Assembly: GCA_022837365.1 (NCBI GenBank)
Contig: JALHHV010000257.1
Location: forward strand, 1-7,888
Length of the DNA stretch: 7,888 bases
Origin: Desulfovibrio sp.
GTDB taxonomy: Bacteria > Desulfobacterota > Desulfovibrionia > Desulfovibrionales > Desulfovibrionaceae
Direction of reading: 5' to 3'
Below are positions 1-6,054 of this stretch, one piece after another. The position numbers were made by a program, and so were the translations under genes. Positions within the stretch are counted from its first letter, which is position 1; the number at the start of each line of letters is the position of its first letter. The notes beneath the pieces were generated by a model. That model was given only the letters and a program-made list of their open reading frames with translations. It was not told where the DNA came from and did no database searches.

Positions 1-10
1 AACAACCGCT

Positions 11-16
11 GGAGGT
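11..16 (+). promoter_or_regulatory. Ribosome binding site of the binding-protein gene
   Basis: GGAGGT lies 5 bp before the ATG at 22. It is a near-consensus Shine-Dalgarno sequence, the strongest in the transporter cluster, and fits the high expression expected of a periplasmic binding protein. The promoter must lie upstream of the window. Confidence 0.8.
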
Positions 17-21
17 ACTGG

Positions 22-1584
22 ATGAAACGGACCATCGTACTGCTTCTGATGATGCTGGCCGCCGTGCTGGCGTTCGGCCCCAGGGCCGAGGCCGCCGAAG
101 GCAAGACCTTCCGCGTCGGCATCGCGTCCGACCCTGAATCGCTCGACCCGCACATGCAGCTTTCCGGGCCCATGCTGGCTTACTCGCACTGGGTGTTCGA
201 CCCCCTGGTGCGCTGGACCCAGGACATGAAGTTCGAACCGCGCCTAGCCGAGAAGTGGGAACAGGTCAACCCCACCACCGTGCGCTTCCACCTGCGCAAG
301 GGCGTGAAGTTCCACAGCGGCAACCCCTTCACCGCCGCCGACGTGGCCTGGACCGTCAAGCGCCTGAAGGAATCCCCCGACTTCAAGGGCCTGTACGTCA
401 AGTTCGCCGAGCCCAAGGTGGTGGACGACCACACCATCGACATCGTCACCACCGAGCCCTACGGCCTGGTGATGAACCTGGCCACCTACATCTTCCCCAT
501 GGACTCCAAGTTCTACACCGGCACCGACGCCGCGGGCCAGCCCAAGGGCGCGGTGGTGAAGAACGGCCCCTCGTTCGCCAACGAGAACGCCTCGGGCACC
601 GGTCCGTTCATGGTGGCCCAGCGCGAGCACGGCGTGAAGCTGGTGCTGAAGGCCAACCCCAGCTACTGGGCCAAGCGCGGCAACGTCGAGACCATCGAGC
701 TTACCCCCATCAAGAACGAAGCCACCCGCGTGGCCGCCATCCTGAAGGGCGACGTGGACTTTATCACCCCCGTGCCCGTGCAGGACTATGACCAGCTCGC
801 CAAGAACCCCGACGTCGAGCTGATCACCATGGCCAGCACCCGCATCATCACCTTTCAGCTGAACCAGAAGCGCAGCCCCGCCCTGGCCAACCCCAAGGTG
901 CGCGAGGCCATCATCGCCGCCACCGACCATGCGGGCATCGTGGCCAAGATCATGAAGGGCTACACCGTGGTCACCCATCAGCAGGCGCCCAAGGGCTACC
1001 CCGGCTACATCGCCGACCTGAAGCCGCGCTTCGACGTGGAGAAGGCCCGGAAGCTGATGAAGGAAGCGGGCTACGAGAAGGGTCTGGAACTGACCATGAT
1101 CGCGCCCAACAACCGCTACGTGAACGACGAGAAGGTGGCCCAGGCCTTCGTTTCCATGATGGCCAAGATCGGCATCAAGGTGAACCTGAAGACCATGCCC
1201 AAGGCCCAGTTCTGGGACGAGTTCGACGCCCAGGTGGCCGACATCCAGATGATCGGCTGGCACCCGGATACCGAGGACACCGCCAACTACGGCGAATACC
1301 TGCTGATGTGCATGAACAAGGACACCGGCATGGGCCAGTACAACAGCGGCAACTACTGCAACAAGAAGTACGACGCGCTGATCGAGGAAGCCAACCGCAC
1401 CACCGATCCCCAGAAGCGCGACGCCCTGTTGCAGGAATCGGAAAAGCTGGCCTACGACGAGGCCGCCTTCGTGCCGCTGCACATGGAACCGCTGTCGTGG
1501 GCGGCCCGCAAGACGGTGAAGAACGCCAAGGCGATCATCAACGTCCAGGACTTCCCCTACTTCGGCGACGTGGTGATGCAGTAA
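22..1584 (+). CDS. Peptide-type ABC transporter substrate-binding protein (family 5, DppA/OppA-like)
   Basis: This is a periplasmic solute-binding protein that captures the substrate and delivers it to the permeases encoded downstream. The 520-residue product has a signal peptide: Lys2-Arg3, a hydrophobic core at about residues 5-18, and an A-E-A site giving likely cleavage after Ala24. There is no lipobox cysteine, so it should be soluble, not a lipoprotein. Family 5 hallmarks are clear: PRLAEKW at residues 73-79, the FHLRKGVKFHSG block at 89-100 followed by the F-T-A-A-D-V segment, and a C-terminal AAFVPLHM segment. Cys430 and Cys446 lie in the region where E. coli DppA, as I recall it, has a paired cysteine loop, and the GW-H-P-D-T-E-D stretch just before sits near DppA's substrate-binding aspartate. 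This favours a di- or oligopeptide ligand, but specificity cannot be fixed by eye. Length is normal for the family. The start is supported by GGAGGT at 11-16, 5 bp upstream. Confidence 0.93.
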   Translation: MKRTIVLLLMMLAAVLAFGPRAEAAEGKTFRVGIASDPESLDPHMQLSGPMLAYSHWVFDPLVRWTQDMKFEPRLAEKWEQVNPTTVRFHLRKGVKFHSGNPFTAADVAWTVKRLKESPDFKGLYVKFAEPKVVDDHTIDIVTTEPYGLVMNLATYIFPMDSKFYTGTDAAGQPKGAVVKNGPSFANENASGTGPFMVAQREHGVKLVLKANPSYWAKRGNVETIELTPIKNEATRVAAILKGDVDFITPVPVQDYDQLAKNPDVELITMASTRIITFQLNQKRSPALANPKVREAIIAATDHAGIVAKIMKGYTVVTHQQAPKGYPGYIADLKPRFDVEKARKLMKEAGYEKGLELTMIAPNNRYVNDEKVAQAFVSMMAKIGIKVNLKTMPKAQFWDEFDAQVADIQMIGWHPDTEDTANYGEYLLMCMNKDTGMGQYNSGNYCNKKYDALIEEANRTTDPQKRDALLQESEKLAYDEAAFVPLHMEPLSWAARKTVKNAKAIINVQDFPYFGDVVMQ

Positions 1585-1593
1585 CAATGAACG

Positions 1594-1626
1594 GGCGCGG
1601 GGGGTTGCAAGCCTCCCGCGCCTTTT
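1594..1626 (+). terminator. Intrinsic terminator after the binding-protein gene
   Basis: The arms 1594-1604 and 1612-1622 form an 11-bp stem (ten Watson-Crick pairs and one G-U at 1602/1614) around the 7-nt loop TTGCAAG. TTTT at 1623-1626 follows directly. The stem begins 9 bp after the stop codon of the binding-protein gene. A terminator or partial attenuator here would make the binding protein in excess over the permease and ATPase subunits, a common arrangement in operons of this class. The short U-tract (four, then C) leaves room for read-through. Confidence 0.8.
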
Positions 1627-1641
1627 CGACGGTTTCGTGAA

Positions 1642-1679
1642 GGCGGGCGGGCAGGGGAACACCCCTTGCCTGCCCCGCC
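1642..1679 (+). repeat. Bulged GC-rich inverted repeat (second stem-loop)
   Basis: GGCGG at 1642-1646 pairs with CCGCC at 1675-1679, and GGCAGG at 1650-1655 pairs with CCTGCC at 1669-1674, with a 3-nt bulge on the left side. An inner GG/CC pairing is also possible. GAAATTTT follows at 1680-1687. It could be a back-up terminator, an attenuator stem or a REP-like structure protecting the upstream mRNA. It is a sequence-level prediction only. Confidence 0.45.
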
Positions 1680-1932
1680 GAAATTTTGTAGCCCACCGGG
1701 CGGGGATCACCCCGTTACCGACGCGCGGCATTCCGCCGTCCCCGCATTCCGCACCGCGCCACGGGCCATGCCCAGGCCCTTCCGGGCTTCTCCTGGCGTT
1801 GCCGGACACGCGGCGGGCGTTCCCGGCAGGCCCACCGGAACACGGTGCGCCGTCGTGGCCGGGTTGCGGACAACGCCGCGCACGCCGTTTCGCGCCTTCG
1901 CGCTTTCGTGGCCGCCGCACGCGTTCCCGCCG

Positions 1933-1950
1933 CCCCTGCCCGCGCAGGGG
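1933..1950. repeat. 7-bp perfect inverted repeat with 4-nt loop
   Basis: CCCCTGC at 1933-1939 is the exact reverse complement of GCAGGGG at 1944-1950, with the loop CCGC. It lies 3 bp before the palindrome at 1954-1969. There is no U-tract after it, so it is not a terminator. It may be chance in DNA this GC-rich. Confidence 0.35.
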
Positions 1951-1953
1951 GAA

Positions 1954-1969
1954 CATGGACCAGTCCATG
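1954..1969. promoter_or_regulatory. 16-bp palindrome, possible operator
   Basis: CATGGAC at 1954-1960 and GTCCATG at 1963-1969 are perfect 7-bp inverted arms separated by CA. The site is less GC-extreme than its surroundings and lies 173 bp upstream of the first permease gene. The shape suits a dimeric transcription factor, but I do not recognise a regulator consensus, so the operator role is inference. Confidence 0.3.
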
Positions 1970-2142
1970 GGCGGGGTTCACGCATGCATCCGGCCGCCGC
2001 GCGCGGGCGCTGCCGCCGTCACCCCCGCCCCCGTTCCCGTATGGTGCGGGGCCAGCACCGAGTCGGCCCGTATCGTGGGGAAGGTCGCGCGGCCCGCGGC
2101 GCCGCGGCAACCAGCAACGCCGTTACCGGCAACGAGACGCAC

Positions 2143-3078
2143 ATGTTCGCATTCATCGTCCGCAGGGTGGCGCAAGCCCTGCTGGTCATGTTCATCATCA
2201 CGCGCGAGATGGTGGGCGTGTCCGTGTCCGTCAAGGAGCGGGAGGCCCTGCGCGAAAAGCTGGGCCTGAACGACCCGTACCTGGTCCAGTGGGCGCGTTT
2301 CACCAAGAACGCCCTGCAGGGCGACCTCGGCACCTCGTACTTCTACCGCAAGCCCGCGCTGGACGTGATCCTTTCCAAGGCCCCGGCCACGCTGGAACTG
2401 GTCTTCGTGGCCCAGTGCATCATCGTGCTTATCTCCGTGCCGGTGGGCGTGTACTCCGCGTGCCGCCCGCGTTCGGTGCTCTCGCGCCTGTTCATGGGCA
2501 TCAGCATCGTGGGGGTTTCGGTGCCGGTGTTCCTGACGGCCATCTTCATGATCTACATCTTTTCGGTGCACCTCGGCTGGCTGCCCTCGTTCGGGCGCGG
2601 CAACCCGGTGGAGATATTTCCGGGGTGGACATCGGTGCTGACCACCTGGTCCAACTTCAAGCACATCATTCTGCCGTCCATCGCCCTGTCGTCCATCATG
2701 CTGCCGCTGTTCATCCGGCTGATCCGCGCCGAGATGAAGGAAGCGCTGGAGACGGAGTACGTGAAATTCGCGCGGGCCAAGGGCCTGCCCGAATGGCGCG
2801 TGGTGATGGTGCACGCCTTCAAGAACACCCTCCTGCCGGTCATCACCGTGGGGGGCGTGCAGCTTGGCATCATGATCGCCTTCACCATCCTGACCGAGAC
2901 GGTGTTCCAGTGGCAGGGCATGGGCTTCATGTTCGTGGAGGCCGTGGAGCGCGCCGACACCGCGCTGCTGGTGGCCTATCTGATCTTTGTCGGGGCCATC
3001 TTCGTCGCCGTGAACACGGTGGTGGACCTGATCTACGGTTTCGTGAATCCCATGGTCCGCATCGCGGGGAGGAAGTAG
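2143..3078 (+). CDS. ABC transporter permease 1 (DppB/OppB-like) with shortened first membrane helix
   Basis: This inner-membrane subunit of the importer forms the channel with the permease encoded at 3080. The frame is open much further upstream, but the ATG at 2143 is the likely start because MFAFIVRRVAQALLVMF matches the usual beginning of this family. The product is then 311 residues. The ribosome site is poor (only GAG at 2134-2136). Segments recognised are: the LREKLGLNDP block at 36-45, GDLGTSYFYR at 60-69, membrane segments at about 83-107, 118-142, 174-194, 230-252 and 276-300, and the EAA coupling loop at 205-228 (EYVKFARAKGLPEW..HAFKN) that contacts the ATPases. The odd part is residues 11-22. 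The hydrophobic run QALLVMFII stops after nine residues and passes straight to TREMVG, whereas relatives finish the helix and carry a conserved G-D-P first. About 14-16 residues look deleted in frame. Activity is therefore uncertain. Confidence 0.85.
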   Translation: MFAFIVRRVAQALLVMFIITREMVGVSVSVKEREALREKLGLNDPYLVQWARFTKNALQGDLGTSYFYRKPALDVILSKAPATLELVFVAQCIIVLISVPVGVYSACRPRSVLSRLFMGISIVGVSVPVFLTAIFMIYIFSVHLGWLPSFGRGNPVEIFPGWTSVLTTWSNFKHIILPSIALSSIMLPLFIRLIRAEMKEALETEYVKFARAKGLPEWRVVMVHAFKNTLLPVITVGGVQLGIMIAFTILTETVFQWQGMGFMFVEAVERADTALLVAYLIFVGAIFVAVNTVVDLIYGFVNPMVRIAGRK

Positions 3079-3079
3079 C

Positions 3080-4000
3080 ATGGCCGGTCTTCTGCGGCGG
3101 TTCCGCCAGTCGTACTTCCTGTATTCCTTCCTGCGCGACCCGGTGGCGGTGACCAGCTTCGCCCTGTTCGTGATCCTGGCCTCCTCGGCCCTGCTGGCCC
3201 CGGTCTTCGCCCCGCACAACCCGTACGACGGGGCCAACATCGACATCATGGACGCGGAAACGCCCCCCCTGTGGAAGGACGGCGGCAACCCCGCCTTCCT
3301 GCTGGGCACCGACAACCAGGGGCGCGACCTGTTCTCGGCCATCCTGTACGGCATGCGCGTGTCCCTGCTGATCGGGGTGGGGGCCGTGGCCATGCAGGCG
3401 TGCATCGGCATCATGGTGGGCCTGCTGTCCGGCTACGGCAGCCGCAGGCTGGACAATATCCTGATGCGCATCGCCGACGTGCAGCTGTCGTTCTCGTCGT
3501 ACATGGTGGCCATCTTCCTGGGGGCCATCGTGCAGATGACCTTCGGCGTGGGCCGCTACGAGCAGGTGGCCGTGCCCTTCCTGGTGCTGGTCATCGGCCT
3601 GGCCGAATGGCCGCAGTACGCGCGCACCGTGCGCGCCTCTGTGCTGGCCGAGAAGAAGAAGGAATACGTGGAGGCGGCGCGGGTCATAGGACTTAAACCA
3701 TTCCGCATCATGTGGCGGCACATCCTGCCCAACACGCTGACCCCGGTGCTGGTCATCTCCACCGTGCAGGTGGCCAACGCCATCATGAGCGAGGCGGCGC
3801 TGTCGTTCCTGGGCTTGGGCATGCCGGTGACCAAGCCTTCGCTGGGCTCGCTGATCAAGTCGGGCTTCCAGTACTTCTTCAGCGGCAGCTGGTGGATAAC
3901 GCTGTTTCCGGGCGTGGTGCTGATTCTGCTGGTGCTGTCCATCAACCTGCTTGGCGACTGGCTGCGGGACTTCCTGAATCCCAAGCTGTACAAGGACTAG
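3080..4000 (+). CDS. ABC transporter permease 2 (DppC/OppC-like)
   Basis: This is the partner channel subunit of the peptide-type importer. It has 306 residues, a normal DppC length. The N-terminal OppC-type region has a membrane helix at about 23-43 and the periplasmic LLGTDNQGRDLFSAILYGMR signature at 74-93. Further helices lie at about 94-118, 136-156, 165-175, 220-245 and 272-292. The EAA coupling loop is at 195-218 (EYVEAARVIGLKPFRIMWRHILPN). The translated sequence is intact, with no missing motif, unlike the preceding permease. The start codon lies 1 bp after the previous stop, and the Shine-Dalgarno GGGGAGGAAG (3066-3075) is inside the end of the upstream gene. The two permeases are therefore probably translationally coupled. 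Confidence 0.93.
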   Translation: MAGLLRRFRQSYFLYSFLRDPVAVTSFALFVILASSALLAPVFAPHNPYDGANIDIMDAETPPLWKDGGNPAFLLGTDNQGRDLFSAILYGMRVSLLIGVGAVAMQACIGIMVGLLSGYGSRRLDNILMRIADVQLSFSSYMVAIFLGAIVQMTFGVGRYEQVAVPFLVLVIGLAEWPQYARTVRASVLAEKKKEYVEAARVIGLKPFRIMWRHILPNTLTPVLVISTVQVANAIMSEAALSFLGLGMPVTKPSLGSLIKSGFQYFFSGSWWITLFPGVVLILLVLSINLLGDWLRDFLNPKLYKD

Positions 4001-4003
4001 CCC

Positions 4004-4990
4004 ATGCAACCGCTGCTCGACGTATCCAGCCTCACCGTCAAGTTCGCGCTGCGCGACACCGCGCTCACCGCCGTCAACGACGTCTCGTTCACCCTGTCCA
4101 AGGGCGAACGCCTGGGCCTCGTGGGCGAATCGGGGGCGGGCAAGTCCGTCACCGGCTTCTCCATCCTGAACCTGGTGTCCAAGCCCGGCTTCATCGCGGG
4201 CGGCTCCGTGCTGTTCGAGGGCAGGGACCTGACCAGGGCCGACGCGGAAACCCTGCGCGACATCCGGGGCAACCGCATCAGCATGATCTTTCAGGACCCC
4301 ATGATGACCCTGAATCCGGTGCTGACCGTGGGCACGCAGATGATCGAAACCATCCGCGCCCACAAGAAGGTGACCCGCAAGGAAGCCGAGGCCATCGCCC
4401 TGGACAAGCTGCGCAAGGTCTACATTCCCTCGCCGGAACGCCGCCTGACCCAGTACCCGCACGAGTTCTCGGGCGGCATGCGCCAGCGCATCGTCATCGC
4501 CATCGCGCTATTGACGTCCCCGTCGCTGATCATCGCCGACGAGCCCACCACGGCCCTCGACGTGACCATCCAGGCCGAGATCATGGACCTGCTGCTGGAG
4601 CTGTGCCAGTCGGAGGACATGGGCCTCATCCTGATCACCCACGACCTTGGCGTGGTCTCGCAGGTCACCCAGAAGATCGCGGTGATGTACGCGATGGGCG
4701 ACACCGCCAGCGTGGTGGGCGCGCCGCTGCACCCCTACACGCGCGGCCTGCTGGGCGCGCTGCCGCAGTGTGCGGACAAGGCCGACTGTGGCCTTGAAAC
4801 CGTGGCCGCGCCCCGCGCGCGCCGCCGCCTGAACCAGATACCGGGCAGCATGCCGAGCCTTTCCGACGTGCCGCGCGGCTGTCCGTTCAACAACCGCTGC
4901 GAGCTGTGCGAAACCGTGTGCACCACCACCCGGCCGCTGCTGGAAAAGAAGAGCGACGGGCGGTTGGCCGCTTGCCACATGGTAGCCTAG
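4004..4990 (+). CDS. Peptide-type ABC transporter ATP-binding protein 1 (DppD/OppD-like)
   Basis: This cytoplasmic ATPase pairs with the one encoded at 5004 and drives uptake through the two permeases. In 328 residues it shows Walker A GESGAGKS (41-48), Q-loop Gln97 in MIFQDP, signature FSGGMRQR (155-162), Walker B LIIADE ending in Glu180, the D-loop TTALD, and switch His213 in ITHD. All catalytic motifs are intact. The C-terminal oligopeptide-transporter domain starts near HPYT (243-246). It contains C293-x5-C299-x6-C306-x17-C324, plus Cys302 inside the pattern. A characterised DppD of this type (Thermoanaerobacter tengcongensis, from memory) binds a [4Fe-4S] cluster through such C-terminal cysteines. 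The start has AAGGA at 3992-3996 overlapping the end of the upstream gene, 3 bp after its stop, so it is co-transcribed. Confidence 0.94.
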   Translation: MQPLLDVSSLTVKFALRDTALTAVNDVSFTLSKGERLGLVGESGAGKSVTGFSILNLVSKPGFIAGGSVLFEGRDLTRADAETLRDIRGNRISMIFQDPMMTLNPVLTVGTQMIETIRAHKKVTRKEAEAIALDKLRKVYIPSPERRLTQYPHEFSGGMRQRIVIAIALLTSPSLIIADEPTTALDVTIQAEIMDLLLELCQSEDMGLILITHDLGVVSQVTQKIAVMYAMGDTASVVGAPLHPYTRGLLGALPQCADKADCGLETVAAPRARRRLNQIPGSMPSLSDVPRGCPFNNRCELCETVCTTTRPLLEKKSDGRLAACHMVA

Positions 4991-5003
4991 GGGGGACACG
5001 GGA

Positions 5004-6023
5004 ATGACCAACCAGAACACCGCACTGCTTTCGCTGCGCAACGTCGTCAAGCACTTCGACATCTCCGGCGGGCTGCTGGACCAGCTGCGCCTGTCCGGCG
5101 GGCGCATCACCCGCAAGCGCACCGTGGTGCACGCCGTCAACGACGTGAGCTTCGACATCCTGCCCGGCGAAACCCTGAGCGTGGTGGGCGAGTCGGGCTG
5201 CGGCAAGTCCACCCTGGCGCGCACCGTCATCGGCCTGTACCGGGCCACCGGCGGCGAGATATTGTACCGGGGCGAGCGCATCGACAACCTGAGCGACGCG
5301 GGCATGCTGCCCTACCGCACCCGCATGCAGATGGTCTTTCAGGACCCCTACGCCTCTCTGAACCCGCGCATGAAGGTGCGCGAGATACTGGAAGAGCCGG
5401 TGCGCTTCCACAACCCCGGCATCTCCGACGCCGACGTGCGCGCCCGCGTGGCCGCCGTCATGGAGCAGGTGGGCGTGAACCCGCTGTGGGGCGTGCGCTA
5501 TCCGCACGAATTCTCCGGCGGGCAGCGCCAGCGCATCTCCATCGCCCGCGCCCTGGTGGTGGACCCCGAGTTCATCGTGGCCGACGAGCCCATCTCGGCG
5601 CTGGACGTGTCCATCCAGGCGCAGGTGCTGAATCTGATGATGGACATGCAGGAGCAGCGCAACCTGACCTACCTGTTCATCAGCCACGACCTGTCCGTGG
5701 TGGAGCACATCTCCACCCGCGTGGCCGTGATGTACCTGGGCAGCCTGTGCGAACTGGCCAGCGCTGCCGACCTGTTCGGCGCCCCGCGCCACCCGTACAC
5801 CCAGGCCCTGCTGTCGGCCATCCCGCGCATCGGCGGCAAGGCCGCCGCGCACATCAAGCTCTCCGGCGACGTGCCCACGCCCATCAACCTGCCTTCGGGC
5901 TGCGTGTTCCACGGCCGCTGCCCGCACGCCAACGAACGTTGCATGCGCGAAGTGCCCAAGGCCCGCCAGCTCGCCAACGGTTCGCTGGTGGCCTGCCATG
6001 GCGTGGAGGAAGGGCGGGTGTAG
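5004..6023 (+). CDS. Peptide-type ABC transporter ATP-binding protein 2 (DppF/OppF-like)
   Basis: This is the second ATPase of the importer, expected to form the heterodimer with the DppD-like protein. The 339-residue product has Walker A GESGCGKS (62-69), Q-loop Gln113 in VFQDP, signature FSGGQRQR (170-177), Walker B FIVADE ending in Glu195, the D-loop SALD and switch His228 in ISHD. The HPYT segment (263-266) opens the C-terminal extension, which carries C300-x5-C306-x6-C313-x17-C331, the same spacing as in the DppD-like partner. An N-terminal insert with several basic residues (about 22-40, LLDQLRLSGGRITRKR) before the VHAVNDVSF strand is usual in DppF/OppF proteins. The gap to the upstream gene is 13 bp and contains a G-rich Shine-Dalgarno (GGGGGA at 4991-4996). 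I see no hairpin terminator after the stop, so transcription may run into the HD gene. Confidence 0.94.
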   Translation: MTNQNTALLSLRNVVKHFDISGGLLDQLRLSGGRITRKRTVVHAVNDVSFDILPGETLSVVGESGCGKSTLARTVIGLYRATGGEILYRGERIDNLSDAGMLPYRTRMQMVFQDPYASLNPRMKVREILEEPVRFHNPGISDADVRARVAAVMEQVGVNPLWGVRYPHEFSGGQRQRISIARALVVDPEFIVADEPISALDVSIQAQVLNLMMDMQEQRNLTYLFISHDLSVVEHISTRVAVMYLGSLCELASAADLFGAPRHPYTQALLSAIPRIGGKAAAHIKLSGDVPTPINLPSGCVFHGRCPHANERCMREVPKARQLANGSLVACHGVEEGRV

Positions 6024-6043
6024 TTGGAGGTAGAAGGGTATCC

Positions 6044-6050
6044 AGAGGTG
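6044..6050 (+). promoter_or_regulatory. Ribosome binding site of the HD-domain gene
   Basis: AGAGGTG lies 4 bp before the ATG at 6055 and fixes that start. A second purine-rich run, TTGGAGG (6024-6030), sits directly after the upstream stop codon. No terminator and no credible promoter fit within the 31-bp gap, so the gene either shares the transporter mRNA or uses a promoter inside the end of the DppF-like gene. Confidence 0.65.
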
Positions 6051-6054
6051 AACC

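Larger units (their letters stand above)
1585..2142. other. 558-bp GC-rich intergenic region, no convincing gene
   Basis: The frames stay open here on both strands only because the DNA is GC-rich. Their translations are Pro/Arg/Ala/Gly-rich with no family resemblance, and I accept none as a gene. The region holds the terminator at 1594-1626, a second stem-loop at 1642-1679, a small GGGG/CCCC hairpin at 1701-1714, a 9-bp direct repeat (GCATTCCGC at 1728-1736 and 1744-1752), an isolated hairpin at 1933-1950 and a 16-bp palindrome at 1954-1969. The only A/T-rich patch is AAATTTT at 1681-1687. I could not find a convincing -35/-10 pair or a sigma-54 site. Because a terminator precedes it, this stretch may contain the promoter for the permease-ATPase genes or encode a structured leader. 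Confidence 0.6.

Noticed and set aside
1595..1611. Possible sigma-54 site (G-rich block followed by TTGCA)
   Set aside because: The TGGC half and its spacing to TTGC are not met. The bases are better explained as the terminator stem and loop.
1667..1695. Possible sigma-70 promoter: TTGCCT (1667-1672) with the AAATTTTGTAG patch downstream
   Set aside because: No acceptable -10 hexamer lies at 16-18 bp, and the TTGCCT is inside the right side of a stem-loop.
244..1968. Long reverse-strand open frame covering the binding-protein gene (574 codons)
   Set aside because: It is a shadow of the GC3-rich gene on the other strand. The translation is His/Gly/Val/Leu-rich with no motif, and the + strand protein is an unmistakable family 5 binding protein.
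2054..2068. GCACCGAGTCGG, resembling the last hairpin of the Streptococcus Cas9 tracrRNA
   Set aside because: It is a 12-base chance match in GC-rich DNA. No complementary right arm, U-tract, repeat array or cas gene is present in the window.
1666..2142. Upstream extension of the first permease frame to an ATG at 1666
   Set aside because: The 159 extra residues are Pro/Arg/Ala-rich with no similarity to the family, and the true N-terminal motif begins at 2143.
1978..4462. Two long reverse-strand open frames (1978-3414 and 2927-4462) opposite the permease genes
   Set aside because: Both are low-complexity His/Arg/Gln/Gly-rich translations that mirror the permease and ATPase codons. No ribosome site or family resemblance supports them.
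3271..5305. Overlapping alternative-frame open frames across the second permease and ATPases on both strands
   Set aside because: All lie inside genes whose Walker, signature and EAA motifs are intact in the accepted frame. The alternatives are Arg/Gly/His-rich shadows.
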